A stretch of DNA of 64,000 nt from contig NC_016135.3 in assembly GCF_000005505.3 (NCBI RefSeq), forward strand, positions 19,562,613-19,626,612, given 5' to 3'. The translations under genes and the position numbers were made by a program. The notes under the pieces were generated by a model that saw only the letters and a list, made by a program, of their open reading frames with translations, made no database searches and was not told the DNA's origin. Source of the stretch: Brachypodium distachyon (lineage: Eukaryota; Streptophyta; Magnoliopsida; Poales; Poaceae). This document shows positions 1 to 9,875 of the stretch, in pieces; the stretch's first letter is position 1; each line of letters starts with the position of its first letter.

Positions 1-259
1 TGAGATAAACGTGATAAAACGACAAATATCTCCACTGTAAAGTACTCAACATGAAGAAAAATGAACAGCCACTGACAAGCTCAATACTTATACAAGCACG
101 CTAACAAAATGTAAACCGCACAACGTAGCCATGAAAGATGGTGAGCGGTGAATGCTGGCCATCATGACCAAATTCACCACTGAACTGATCAATATAAAAA
201 GACGGCTAAAATCATTGAAGAACAATGCAAACCCCTTGACGGCGTGATTTGCATCATGC

Positions 260-736
260 CTATGCCGAAGGAGGTGGCGCAAGGAATGGCATCGGCACCG
301 TCACGCTCGGAATAGAAGGCATCGGAGGTAATGCCACCTTGGGGATGGATGGAATTGAAATTGAAGGCATTGGTGGCATCGTCACCTTCGGCACAACAAT
401 AGCAGGCATGGGCGGCAACGTGACCTGGGGCACGGTGACTGCCGGGACAGCCGGCATGGGAGGCACCGTGAGCTGGGGCACGGTTACGGCAGGCACAGCC
501 GGCATGGGGGGCACCGTGAGCTGGGGTATGGTGACCGCGGGCACGGTTGGCATTGTAGGCACGGTGGGCACGGGCGGCTTCGGCAAGGGGATGCCTGGGA
601 CAGCGGCAGGGGATGCAGTGGGGGCTGCTGCCTCCGTCGTGTCGGCCAGGAGGCGACCGGCGTGGGTCATGTTGCCGCTTAAGAGAGCGAGTGCCATGGC
701 AATGGCCAAGAAGCTACAAGTACCGGCAGCCGCCAT
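260..736 (-). CDS. PELPK-like secreted proline-rich wall protein
   Basis: Single-exon gene of 158 aa. The first ~26 residues form a signal peptide (hydrophobic core LAIAMALALLSG, then AGRLLADTT). The rest is low complexity and rich in Pro, Val, Met and Ala. The core holds three near-identical 16-residue units of the type VPAVTVPQLTVPPMPA, followed by more diverged PPMPSI-type units. No Cys or enzyme motif is seen in the repeats. This architecture matches grass PELPK1-like/proline-rich cell-wall proteins, which are extracellular and thought to be structural; that role is inferred from the family. ATG at 734-736 gives the full signal peptide, and a TATA-like box lies about 100 bp upstream. The opposite strand is open over the same stretch as a Gly-rich frame, which follows from the repeat composition. 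Confidence 0.8.
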   Translation of the reverse strand: MAAAGTCSFLAIAMALALLSGNMTHAGRLLADTTEAAAPTASPAAVPGIPLPKPPVPTVPTMPTVPAVTIPQLTVPPMPAVPAVTVPQLTVPPMPAVPAVTVPQVTLPPMPAIVVPKVTMPPMPSISIPSIPKVALPPMPSIPSVTVPMPFLAPPPSA

Positions 737-835
737 CTTGGGAAGTTTTGTGCTCTCAGATTTCTAAGTAGTATAAGCTGATTGCAGGGTTTGTTCTCCT
801 CCGCTTGCTTGGTGTAACATCAGGAATTATGCATG

Positions 836-848
836 CACATTTATACAA
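836..848 (-). promoter_or_regulatory. TATA-like box of the PELPK-like gene
   Basis: Read on the minus strand the sequence is CTTGTATAAATGTGC, about 100 bp upstream of the ATG at 736. It is the only TATA-like match close upstream. Position fits a core promoter, but there is no transcript evidence. Confidence 0.4.
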
Positions 849-1206
849 GACAGGAAGATCAGGCGATCGAGGTGCGGATTAGATTGGTTGTTGGCCAGAT
901 TAACACGGGCACCGGCAAAGCGACTTCTTTATGGAGTCAGTGGTTATCGGAGCGGTTTGGTAAGGACTCAGGAGGCGGTTTTGAGGTAATGACACGCACT
1001 GGGACTCTATTTCGTCTGTTAGTTCACCTCCCCGCTGGGTTGAACGTTTGCACGCGCATTGCATTTGTTTACCAACAATTGGCTCAACAAATATCAAATT
1101 AGTTTACCAACAATTGACCTGAATTAAGACCTTAGGGTATTCGCCTATTTGGTCATGCAGGTGCACAGTTTGATCAAGTTAATGGACTTTGTGTGGCAAA
1201 TGTTTA

Positions 1207-1394
1207 GGCCTTGTTTGGTGTTAGTGTATTTTTTAGTCACTAGTGTTTTGATATTTGAGGGTTTTCGGTGTGCACCCAAAACTCCGGAAAACCCAAAACA
1301 CTACCAAATAATCATTTGAATTTCTAGTGTTTTTCAATTTGGAGTGAACAATACCTTAAAAACATCCAAAAACACCAGTGCCAAAAAGTGTCCC
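1207..1394. mobile_element. Degraded Tourist-like MITE
   Basis: The left end reads TTA then GGCCTTGTTTGGTGTTAGTG, a typical Tourist terminus with a TTA duplication. The right end near 1375-1394 (ACCAGTGCCAAAAAGTG) resembles the inverted end but is eroded and no clean TTA follows. No coding sequence is visible from 1100 to 2524 apart from this element. Confidence 0.45.
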
Positions 1395-2524
1395 GAAGAC
1401 TGTTGTTTTGTGAAAATTTATTCTTGTTATAACAATGTTTGTCAGTTTTTTCAAAAGAGTGTTTGTCAATTGAAAAAGAGTAAAATACACCACTAGTCAT
1501 GAACTCGGCAGAAATGAAAACTTTAGTCCACGAACTGGAAAAACGCACACTAAACCCATAAATTGGCATCACTGTAACACTTTAGTCCAAAAAAGATTCG
1601 ACGGGGCTAAAACACGTCACATGGACGCTATGTCGGCTTCGGCCAGGACTGCGGCTTTGGCCAGGATTTCTGTTTCTAATCACTGTCCATCTAAAAGAGT
1701 GAATTGTTGCATTCATTCATCCATTACAAACAACATAAACTATCATTATTTGGCGTGTCCTGGCCAAGAACATTTTGTTGAAAATTCAGAGGTCTTTTTG
1801 CAAGAATGCTCCTGAAAATCGAGCAGTAACCCGCGGTCCTAACTGGAAGAGACGTGGGGTGTTTTTAGCAATCTAATCCGCACCTGCATCGAGTATTTTG
1901 CGTGAGTTCCACGTCACCTCTCTCTTGATTTTTTTTGTTCAAACAAAATTAATGCATGTGTACATAAATACATGCATGGGATATATAATATTCCTTAGTT
2001 CCAGGCCAATTTAGTATTCCTAGAACTTGCAGGCCGGAATGGTTCAAAAGCTAACCGTACGATATATGACTAGACTAGAAATGCAAAGGTACGCTACTAA
2101 ATAAGAAAAAGATCGGACAAGAGTGTTAAGGTCGAGTATTCTCAGTCGCCTGAGCGGCAGTCACTCCCTGTTTTTTTTATGGTATGGCTCCCTGCTAGTC
2201 CCTTCCAGACAATGTATGTCGTCTCGTGGCTGATGATTTTGTTACGCGTACAGGCTAATGAAATACCTGCGTCTCTGTCAAAAAAAGTTTTGCGCGTGCG
2301 TGCATGCCTGAAGTCCCCAATTACGTCGCCTTTAATTTGACTCTTATGCTTGTGTTTGCTTCTTCTTCTTTTTTACAACAACGTACTCTTCTACAAGTCG
2401 GTTGGTGCATCAATCCACTTTACAACATCGCCCGAGCACCTCGTGTTCAGCGAGCAGCCGGACATGGCCGGGCGTCGTGGATGTGGGCTGCTCCGCCGCG
2501 ACAGCCGCTTCATCGGCCGATTAT

Positions 2525-2744
2525 GGCTCTGTTTGGTTGGCTTTAAAACTGTTTTTTGATTTTTGGCTTATAAGCCACTAAAACATCTAAATAGTCGATT
2601 TTGACTTTGGCTTTTTGTTTATACCATCGTCTAACAATATCAAGTCAAATGTCAAAAGCCAAAACCGAAATCACCTAATTTGGTGCTTTTGTGGCTTATA
2701 AGCCAAAAGTCAGAAAACAGTTTTAAACCCCACCAAACGGGGCT
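2525..2744. mobile_element. Tourist-like MITE, 220 bp, long inverted ends
   Basis: About 55 bp at each end are inverted copies: both contain GTTTGGT, then TTTAAAACTGTTTT, then TTTTGGCTTATAAGCCAC. The trinucleotide TAT flanks both sides (2522-2524 and 2745-2747). Small size, long terminal inverted repeats and lack of coding sequence fit a PIF/Harbinger-derived MITE. Confidence 0.75.
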
Positions 2745-2950
2745 TATGACTATTAGGTGGCGTCGTGCTTGTCTCCCCAGCCACACAACGCGAGGCACGT
2801 GCGCAAAGAAGATGCCTCCGGCGCCGGAAAAAGAATTAAGCACAGAATGGCTTGGCGAGAAGGGTATACGCATGCATACCTAAACAACAAGTATATTTAA
2901 AATATAACATGAAAGATTTCTGGGTTACATGCTTAGCGCGCGTGGCCGGC

Positions 2951-3105
2951 GCATGGGCCACATGATAACACGTCGATCGCTGAAACGGTGTACATCGTGT
3001 GAAAGTTCTGCGTTCTATGATTCCGTTTTTCTTTTTATTAACTTTTCGGGACCATTACTTTGATTCCGTTGTGTCACTCAATAGTATCAATGAACACATC
3101 GATCG
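2951..3105. repeat. Direct duplication, copy 1 (~155 bp)
   Basis: This stretch (ACATGATAACACGTCGATCG ... TTTGATTCCGTTGTG ... ATGAACACATCGAT) recurs at 3347-3505 in the same orientation with scattered differences. The spacer between copies is about 240 bp and shows no gene or transposon end. It could be a local duplication or the ends of an eroded element. Confidence 0.7.
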
Positions 3106-3346
3106 TGCCACCGACGAGCCAGGGATGCAAATAAGATCGAGTCAAACGCCAGGGATGATCGACGTACGGCATGGTTGACGTGTTCCTGAACACACTTAGC
3201 GTTACGTACGCCCGTTGCATATCTGACCATATTCAAGACCCCTGACGGCACTATCCGATCGAGATTAATTATATATACTGACTCGTGTCGAACCTTCGAC
3301 CCGTCTAATTATATATTCTAGGTACAGTACATGCTTGCCGGTGCAT

Positions 3347-3505
3347 GCATGGGTCACATGATAACACGTCGATCGATCGCTGAAATGGTACACATCGTTG
3401 AATGTTCTGGGGCACTCTGATTCCGTTCTAGCTTTCTCTTTTTCGGGACCGCTGCTTTGATTCCGTTGTGCCCTTTAATAGCATAAATGAACACATCGAT
3501 GATCG
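3347..3505. repeat. Direct duplication, copy 2 (~159 bp)
   Basis: Second copy of the sequence at 2951-3105. Both copies start GCATGGG(C/T)CACATGATAACACG and end near GAACACATCGAT. Divergence suggests an old event. From 3506 to 4122 no gene is seen. Confidence 0.7.
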
Positions 3506-4289
3506 ATGCACATACGAGGAAAGTGTTTCTCCTGATTAATATGCCAACCCACGAGGGCACGACGGAGGCTCTTCGCGGTCATTATATTCGTAGTTTTGTA
3601 CTTACGTCCGTTTTCATCGAAACATAAAAATCAGCCGAGTTCCAGCGATAGAACAGTCAACATATTCTAAAACAAAGGAGGCAACAACGTCGTCCGCGTT
3701 GCCGTCCGGCCCTTAGCTTTCGTTACCACATGGCAAAGTGAACCCAGAGCTTTCACATTCGACGACACCTTCATGTTTCGCCGCAGTCCACGGATGCGTC
3801 CTAAAGATTATGAGGCTGGGCAGTGAGGACGCGACGGAATCTCCCCCACGCACATTGGCGGCACCATAAAAGCCCCTTTTCCTGCGCGCGCGATCGGCCC
3901 CTTTCCTGCACGTCAGATCCTTGCAATAGACGGGCTCGAACGCGACGGCAGAAGGTTGCCTTCAAAAGTGTACGATCGGACCGTTGCAGCTGAGAGACGA
4001 CCTGCGTCGTGTTGGCGTGTTGCATGTATTTGTACACGGTAGCCTTGAATCGATAATATCGTCGATGCCTAGCTTGATCAGGGATGGCATATCCCGCGTA
4101 TGCCGTGGCTGCGTGTACAGCCTTAGAACATGTACAATCCAGGTGCTTGAGGGAGTGCTTAAGGAAAAAACCCGGTTTATTTTGCCACGTCAGCTGGATC
4201 GAGTGCCCCGATTTGCTTCCAGATGCCCCGATTTGCTTCGACGCTTGGCCGGTGCCTGCAGGAAAAAACTGCTCTCTCTCCAGACAGGT

Positions 4290-4710
4290 GCTTCACAGGG
4301 TGCTTCGTTTTCTTGCCCGACTGCGTCCTAGTTTCTGCAGCTTCCACGCCCTCGGCGATGCCCGGCTGCTGTGGGAGGCGCAGCCCGCCGCGGTCGTCCA
4401 CGCGGTGGGGCGAACCGCCGCGTCAAGCTCGCCGCCTGGCTCCGGTAGGAGCGCCGCAAGGAGGAGTTCGACTCGTTGCTGCGGCTGCTCGCTACCTGCA
4501 GCCCGCTCGCAGCCTAGGCCGCTGCTGTGGCACCGCGCGGCCGGCCGCTCGCAGCCTAGTGCCACCGCTGCACGCTCCCGCCTGACGACCCCGCTCCTCG
4601 AGTGGGCCCGCGCCGCGGTCTTCTTCCAGCTGGGACTTACGCTCGCCGCATCCGCCTTCGCCCGAGGCCGAGCGCTCCCGTCCGTCTTTCACCTTCTGCC
4701 TGGATGGTGT
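4290..4710. other. GC-rich leader inside the Harbinger element
   Basis: Strongly GC-rich block with short internal repeats (the string CGCTCGCAGCCTAG recurs near 4505 and 4548). Several frames are open on both strands only because stops are rare in this composition. No domain is recognised. It may be leader sequence or another captured host fragment. Confidence 0.4.
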
Positions 4711-5088
4711 CCTGTGAGGTCGTGAGCCCGTGACTCTGTGGATAGAGCAAGGTATGAGAAAGTCTTGGATGGGAAATCAACAGAGAAAGGGATAAAGAAA
4801 GGGAAAGGCTGCAGCGACATGCATGTCGACAGAGCAAGGGATGTGATTCGAATTAATGGTTCAAAACTGTTGGCATGTGGACTGACCAGTTTAGGATATT
4901 CCGAATTAATGGTTCAACCTTGACTAGTTGCAAGGCCAGGGACCATTTCAATTTTCTACAATAGATCACGGTTAGCCTTAATCCCGGACAGTCCACTCAT
5001 ATAGTTAAGTTCTGACTCGAAATCCTACCTCTATATATACTCTATACCTCCTTCAGCATGCATACCATAACACAACTTCAACAAGAAA

Positions 5089-6149
5089 ATGAATTCAGAT
5101 TTTGGCTTTGTGGATCTGTTGAACTCTGGTTCAGCTGTGTTTGGAGCTGGCTGTGAAAGCTTTGACAATGCTTCATACGCAGTTCCATCTGGAGGAGGAG
5201 GTGGGGGCGGCGGCGGCGGCGACAATGACGACGGGGAAAGAGGGCAACGGCGCTTACCGTGGACTGAAGCAGACAATCTACGTCTGGTAAGAACTTGCTC
5301 CTTACATCATTGTCATCTACGTCCTCCAAATTAGTTTTACAAAATTCGTTATTGTATATATTAAACATGCAGATTAGTGCATGGTTACATAACTCTGTCG
5401 ATCCTATTGATGGGAACGGAAAAAAGGGAGAAGTTTACTGGAAAGAAGTCACAAAAGAGTATAATGAAAACAGTCCAGTTGATCGCAGGAGGAAGCCCAT
5501 CCATTGCAAGGATCACTAGGGAAAGATGAACCGTAAAATTGTGGTTTTCAATGGCATCTGGTGCAGATTAAAAGATGTTTATGTTAGCGGCCAATCGGAC
5601 GAACAGCTTATGTACAAGGCATATGATATGTACAAGGAGGAAACAAAACAATCATTTACTCTGCTGAACTTATGGAGGGAGGTTCATAACCAACCAAAGT
5701 GGAATAGGATGTACGTGGATAATACTGCCCCTCTGAATCTTGATCCCATCAATGTGGACCCCGAAGAAGGTGAAACTCGTCCAGAAGGATCAAAAGCTGC
5801 AAAAGCAAGAAAGAATGGAAAAGGCAAAGGCACACATGACACTTATTTAAGTAGTATATCACATGATGACATTCAACTATATTATGAAACACAGACTCTA
5901 CGAGCATCAACATCAGAAAGAACGTCTGAGGTACAGCTTCAACTATCCAGTGAAAAGCTGGCGACAGCACAAGCACGAGAGAGAACAGCACTTGTCACCA
6001 GTGAGAAGGCAATTATGGAAAAATACATGGATCTTGTAATGGCCAACACCAATGAGTTATCTGATTTCCAGCGAATGGAGCATGAGGCAGCGCTGCGATT
6101 TTTTCACAATAAAATAATGGGTGCGGAGAATAACCATGACGACTTATGA
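5089..6149 (+). pseudogene. Harbinger ORF1, Myb/SANT-like DNA-binding protein, one stop
   Basis: Two exons: 5089-5286 and 5373-6149, joined by GTAAGA/CATGCAG in frame. The protein starts MNSDFGFVDLL, has a poly-Gly run encoded by GGAGGAGGA-type repeats, then a trihelix/SANT-like segment (RRLPWTEADNLRL, ISAWLHNSVDP, YWKEV), and then a segment rich in charged residues. In relatives the third helix reads CKTHWG; here the Trp codon is TAG (5517-5519) and the frame continues open to 6149. Such proteins are often annotated in grasses as GST-T3-like or NAM-associated, but they are Harbinger ORF1 products that help bind the element ends. The single nonsense codon makes this copy a pseudogene or a truncated protein of about 114 aa. 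Confidence 0.8.
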
Positions 6150-6189
6150 GTGCACCAATCAATCTTTTTTTAATTCTTTTTTATTTAAT

Positions 6190-6470
6190 TCAAATAAAGA
6201 AGCATCAAGATTTTGTTTCCTATATTATTTTGTAGTATCTTTTTTGTTTACTTCAAATAAAGTAGCATCAAGATTTTATTTCCTATATTATTTTGTAGTA
6301 TCTTTTTTGTTTACTTCAATAAAGTAGCATCAAGATTTTGTTTCCTATATTATTTTGTAGTATCTTTTTTGTTTACTTCAATAAAGTATCATCAAGATTT
6401 TGTTTCCTATATTATTTTGTAGTAGCGTTTTTGTTTACTTCAAATAAGTACTATCTAGATTTTGTTTCAT
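6190..6470 (+). repeat. AT-rich tandem array, ~65-bp unit, 4-5 copies
   Basis: Unit of the type ATCAAGATTTTGTTTCCTAT followed by ATTATTTTGTAGTATC and TTTTTTGTTTACTTCAAATAAAG. At least four copies are nearly identical and the last is degraded. It begins about 40 bp after the ORF1 stop. Most units contain AATAAA or CAATAA, which could act as plant polyadenylation signals for ORF1. Confidence 0.85.
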
Positions 6471-6841
6471 AAATTATATTGTCTGATCAAATAAACGCAT
6501 AATACATGATGAGCATTCTATGTAAATGATTTGTCAACGACGCACATATATACCCATCGTTGTAATGTCACATCATTGGACCTACTTATGAGAGAGAGGG
6601 GGGTGTTTCACGCATGCAGTGGTACGGATCAGCCATGCATGGAGATAAAGTTTTTTGTTTTTTAATTGGGAACAAACGGATAAAGTTGTTGCTCAACAGC
6701 TCAATCTGACAGACCTAAAAGCAAGTATGCTTTGAAACTACCAAACGACGCGCGGCTACCATTGTTTGTTCATTTTCAAAGCAAACGCCATATGTGCTCT
6801 CGATCCACCGGTTGCCGATATACTCCTACCAACAACAGCCT

Positions 6842-8188
6842 ATGTCCGCCTCCGATAGATCGAGTGATGAGAACGCCATCGAGAACTTGTTCGAGGATCC
6901 TATTGCACAGGAGATGGAAAACAAGATTGACAACGCCATTGCCATCGCAATGGAGGCTCAGATTGAAGCTGTACTTCTTGGTACCAATCGCCGTCGCCGC
7001 CGCCGCCGTCACAGTGGTAAGAGGCGATTCATTGATAGAGGTAGGGAGGCTGGCCATGAACGCCTCGTTGGAGATTATTTCTCAGATACACCGGTTTACA
7101 CAGATGCCATGTTCCGTCGAAGATACCGAATGAGAAGACCTTTATTTCTCCGCATCGTGAAAGCTCTCGGTGAGTGGTCGCCATTTTTTACGCAGAGAAG
7201 AGATGCATTAAATAGACCAGGATTCTCGCCTTTGCAGAAATGTACGGTAGCTATGCGGATGTTGGCGAATGCATGCTCAGCTGATTCCATTGATGAATGC
7301 TTCCGCATAGGACCAAGTACAGCAATAGATTGCATAAAGAATTTTGTTCAAGGTGTGAGAGTAATATTTGGTCCAGAGTATCTTCGGAAACCAACACCTG
7401 CTGACATTCAGCGATTGCTTCAAATGGGAGAGGCTCATGGCTTTCCAGGCATGCTCGGAAGTCTTGATTGCATGCACTGGGATTGGAAGAATTTCCCGGT
7501 TGCGTGGAAGGGGCAGTTCACTCGTGGGGATCATGGAGTATCCACGGTCATGCTTGAGGCAGTTGCATCACAAGATACTTCGATTTGGCATTCATTTTTT
7601 GGCGTTGCTGGATCAAACAATGACATCAATGTGTTGAACCAATCACCGTTGTTCACCACCGTGTTGCAAGGAAGAGCTCCGCCAGTTGAATTCACAGTTA
7701 ATGGACGGCAATACGATATGGGGTATTATCTAGTAGACGGGATATATCCTGAATGGGCTGCATTTGTGAAATCAATCCCTCTACCTCAGAATCAAAGGGA
7801 TAAAATATTTGCAAAGCGTCAAGAGTCGGCTAGAAAAGATGTTGAAAGAGCGTTTGGAATTCTACAAGCTCGGTTTGCTATTCTAAGGTATTCAGCTCGT
7901 TTTTGGCACCGCTCAACCCTCGCCGACATCATGTATGCGTGCATTATATTGCACAACATGATAGTGGAGGATGAAAGGGATACATATGCTGGTAAACATG
8001 AATATAATTATGATCAAGGGAGGAAGCCAATACCACCGGTAGTAATCCACCCTGGTCCTATAGCTGGTTTCACCAATGTACTGGCCATAAATGCTTCTAT
8101 TCGTGATAAAAGGAACCATGCTCGTCTAAAAGGTGACTTGGTTCAACATATTTGGAATCGCTTTGGAGATGGACAACACAACAATTAG
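6842..8188 (+). CDS. PIF/Harbinger transposase (HARBI1-like DDE nuclease)
   Basis: Uninterrupted reading frame of 448 aa from ATG at 6842. An Arg-rich run (RRRRRRR, about residue 60) may serve nuclear import. The DDE_Tnp_4 catalytic core is complete: the first Asp in GSLDCMHW, the second in GSNNDINVL and the Glu in DVERAFG. Length and motif spacing match PIF/Harbinger transposases, which cut and rejoin DNA at TTA targets together with the ORF1 protein. There is no intron and no stop, unlike ORF1 upstream. Open frame continues a little upstream without an ATG, so 6842 is the most natural start. Confidence 0.9.
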   Translation: MSASDRSSDENAIENLFEDPIAQEMENKIDNAIAIAMEAQIEAVLLGTNRRRRRRRHSGKRRFIDRGREAGHERLVGDYFSDTPVYTDAMFRRRYRMRRPLFLRIVKALGEWSPFFTQRRDALNRPGFSPLQKCTVAMRMLANACSADSIDECFRIGPSTAIDCIKNFVQGVRVIFGPEYLRKPTPADIQRLLQMGEAHGFPGMLGSLDCMHWDWKNFPVAWKGQFTRGDHGVSTVMLEAVASQDTSIWHSFFGVAGSNNDINVLNQSPLFTTVLQGRAPPVEFTVNGRQYDMGYYLVDGIYPEWAAFVKSIPLPQNQRDKIFAKRQESARKDVERAFGILQARFAILRYSARFWHRSTLADIMYACIILHNMIVEDERDTYAGKHEYNYDQGRKPIPPVVIHPGPIAGFTNVLAINASIRDKRNHARLKGDLVQHIWNRFGDGQHNN

Positions 8189-9020
8189 ATATGTCGTGCA
8201 ATAGTTCATTCTTTATGTTTAACTTTACATTACTTTCTGGTCCAATAATGCATTGATATATGTCGAACTCTTCAATAAATTTGTTAATATTTAGAGAATA
8301 TACTCAAGATCTTTTTTTCATGTCTGTATTTTGTTCAGCACACTAGTTATATTCAAGATTCCCCTAAATTCTGGACATGATTCTTGATTCAACTACAGAC
8401 AGTAGACATGCATTCAGTAATTTCAAGAAAGACCATATATAATACTCATGAATTATTGTCAAGTAGAAAAAAGAGAGGAAGTAGAATTTTTTTTTGTTTG
8501 TTTATGGCATGGCATACATACAGACCTGGATTTGAGCCAATGTAATCAATTCTTGGACGGTCCTTTCCCATATGCTCTGTTTAATAATCCTGGCACATGG
8601 GGCTTGTAATCTGCAGTTCACCTGCAAATAAGGGTATCCCATATGTTCAGAATAAGAAGTGCTGCTAAGACTGGAAACATACTTGTCAGAATGGCTTCCC
8701 AAGTATGACTCATTCGGTCTTTACACAGGTTATAGAATCGATTTACTTCTCCTCAATTGTTGGCACTAGCATTGACAGACTATGCATCTCAAAACACAGA
8801 CATAATCCTTGTGAAGCCTAGTACCAACACTAAGTATTGATAAACCAAGAAGTGATACATAATTAGTAGCATGTACAATACAGCACCATTGGCCAAACAA
8901 ACAATTGTAAAAATTAATAATAGGGAATTATGACCATGAGCAGTGCAATTATCACTGGCAGGTACTACTAGGTACAGTACAGTACTAATTGCTGACCGAC
9001 GCCATTGCAGCCTGAAAATT
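8189..9020. other. Non-coding 3' part of the Harbinger element
   Basis: AT-rich sequence after the transposase stop, with no convincing ORF on either strand. It lies between the transposase and the captured kinase fragment and belongs to the element by position. Confidence 0.5.
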
Positions 9021-9117
9021 TTAGCAGAATGGATCATGCTTCACCAAAGGTGCCATATATGCAAGCAATCCGATGTAGTTATTGCAAAATAATGCAGCTA
9101 TGGATCCAGCAGGAGGG

Positions 9118-9398
9118 AGCTTACGGGTAAATGCGATGTTGGCGAGGCTGCCGTTGGCAGCGTAGTCATGGATGAGGAGCTTCTCGTCTGCGCCCAATAG
9201 AACCCCTGGAGCCGGAGGACGTTGGGGGTGCCAAAACAGGGCCACGGCGCGCACCTGTGCCTCGAAGTCCTTGAGCTTGTCGACGCCGCCACTCTCGCCG
9301 AAGCGCCTCACGGCCAGCGCCGTGCCGTCGGCGAGCACGGCCTTGTACACGATGCTCGACCCGGTGGCGCCGAGGATGTACGCTGGCGAGCTGCACAC
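9118..9398 (-). pseudogene. Captured LRR receptor-like kinase fragment
   Basis: On the minus strand the N-lobe of a plant receptor-like kinase is readable: YILGATGSSIVYKAVLADG (glycine-rich loop), then LAVRRFGESGG, where the usual ATP-binding Lys of the AxK motif is replaced by Arg, then DKLKDFEAQVRAVA and DEKLLIHDYAANGSLANIAF. In the middle the frame slips by one base (after FWHP) and slips back about 40 bases later (before GADEK); the alternate frame there reads NVLRLQGFYW, as in family members. These are two compensating indels. No LRR, membrane segment, catalytic HRD loop or DFG is present, so it cannot encode a kinase. The resemblance is to the LRR-III-like kinases close to At4g37250/At2g23300. 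It lies inside the Harbinger element, so capture by the transposon is the likely origin. Confidence 0.75.
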
Positions 9399-9429
9399 CT
9401 CGGACGAGCTGGCCCCTACGCCACATGCC

Positions 9430-9655
9430 TACACGTCTTGGACGAGTTGGGGGCGGAGGCGCGGCAAGCCGGCGAGCTCCAAACCTTGGACGAGTTGGGG
9501 ACGAGGGCGCAGCAAATCGGCGAGTTCGAATCCTGGACGAGTTGGGGGCGGAGGCACGGCAAGCCGGCAAGCTCCAAACCTAGGACGATTTGGGGGCGGA
9601 GGCGCAGCGAGATCGAATCCGGACGAGCTGGGGCGGAGGCGCAGCTAGACGAGCT
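9430..9655. repeat. 48-bp GC-rich minisatellite, 4-5 units
   Basis: Imperfect units beginning GACGAGTTGGGG(G/A)CG(G)AGG recur about every 48 bp: near 9440, 9488, 9535, 9582 and a shortened one near 9620. Because 48 is a multiple of three, the array stays open in several frames on both strands. It adjoins the kinase fragment inside the transposon and has no recognisable protein product. Confidence 0.8.
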
Positions 9656-9875
9656 AGAAGATGAAGACCCGGTCAAATTTTTTTAATGAAGCACTTGTGC
9701 ATTGGACAACTGAGGTGCCTGAGTGAGTGCTACAAAAATGCTCACATGAATTAAACACCTGTCTAAGCTTCTCCGCATTGAAGTAAATTTAATTTTGATA
9801 GATGCTTAGTGATATGGCAAGGCTCTCTCTCTTTAAGCACCTGTGTACAAGCATCTTGCATTTTACATGCTCTTA

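Larger units (their letters stand above)
4126..9872 (+). mobile_element. Complete PIF/Harbinger transposon, 5.75 kb
   Basis: The left end is GAACATGTACAATCC and the right end, read inverted, is GAGCATGTAAAATGC. TTA lies directly outside both ends (4123-4125 and 9873-9875), the target preferred by this superfamily. Inside, in order: a GC-rich leader (about 4290-4700), ORF1 with a Myb/SANT-like domain, a 65-bp tandem repeat array, ORF2 (DDE transposase), about 0.8 kb of AT-rich sequence, a captured receptor-kinase fragment on the minus strand, and a 48-bp minisatellite. Both ORF1 and ORF2 proteins are needed for mobility in the family. Because ORF1 carries a stop, this copy is probably not autonomous today, though the transposase itself looks intact. 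Confidence 0.88.

Noticed and set aside
249..767. Plus-strand Gly-rich ORF of 172 aa
   Set aside because: It is the antisense shadow of the PELPK-like gene: the Gly/Met/Thr repeats are the complement of Pro/Val codons, and there is no signal peptide or family match.
6190..6470. CRISPR-like array
   Set aside because: The units are contiguous with no unique spacers, and the genome is a plant; it is a plain tandem repeat.
9526..9536. tRNA B-box-like motif GAGTTCGAATCC
   Set aside because: It occurs as a variant of the 48-bp minisatellite unit; no A box or cloverleaf surrounds it.
9686..9730. Second, internal Harbinger terminus (TGCATTGGACAACTGAGGTG)
   Set aside because: It resembles the subterminal sequence, but no TTA and no matching partner were found; it is probably a subterminal repeat of the same element.
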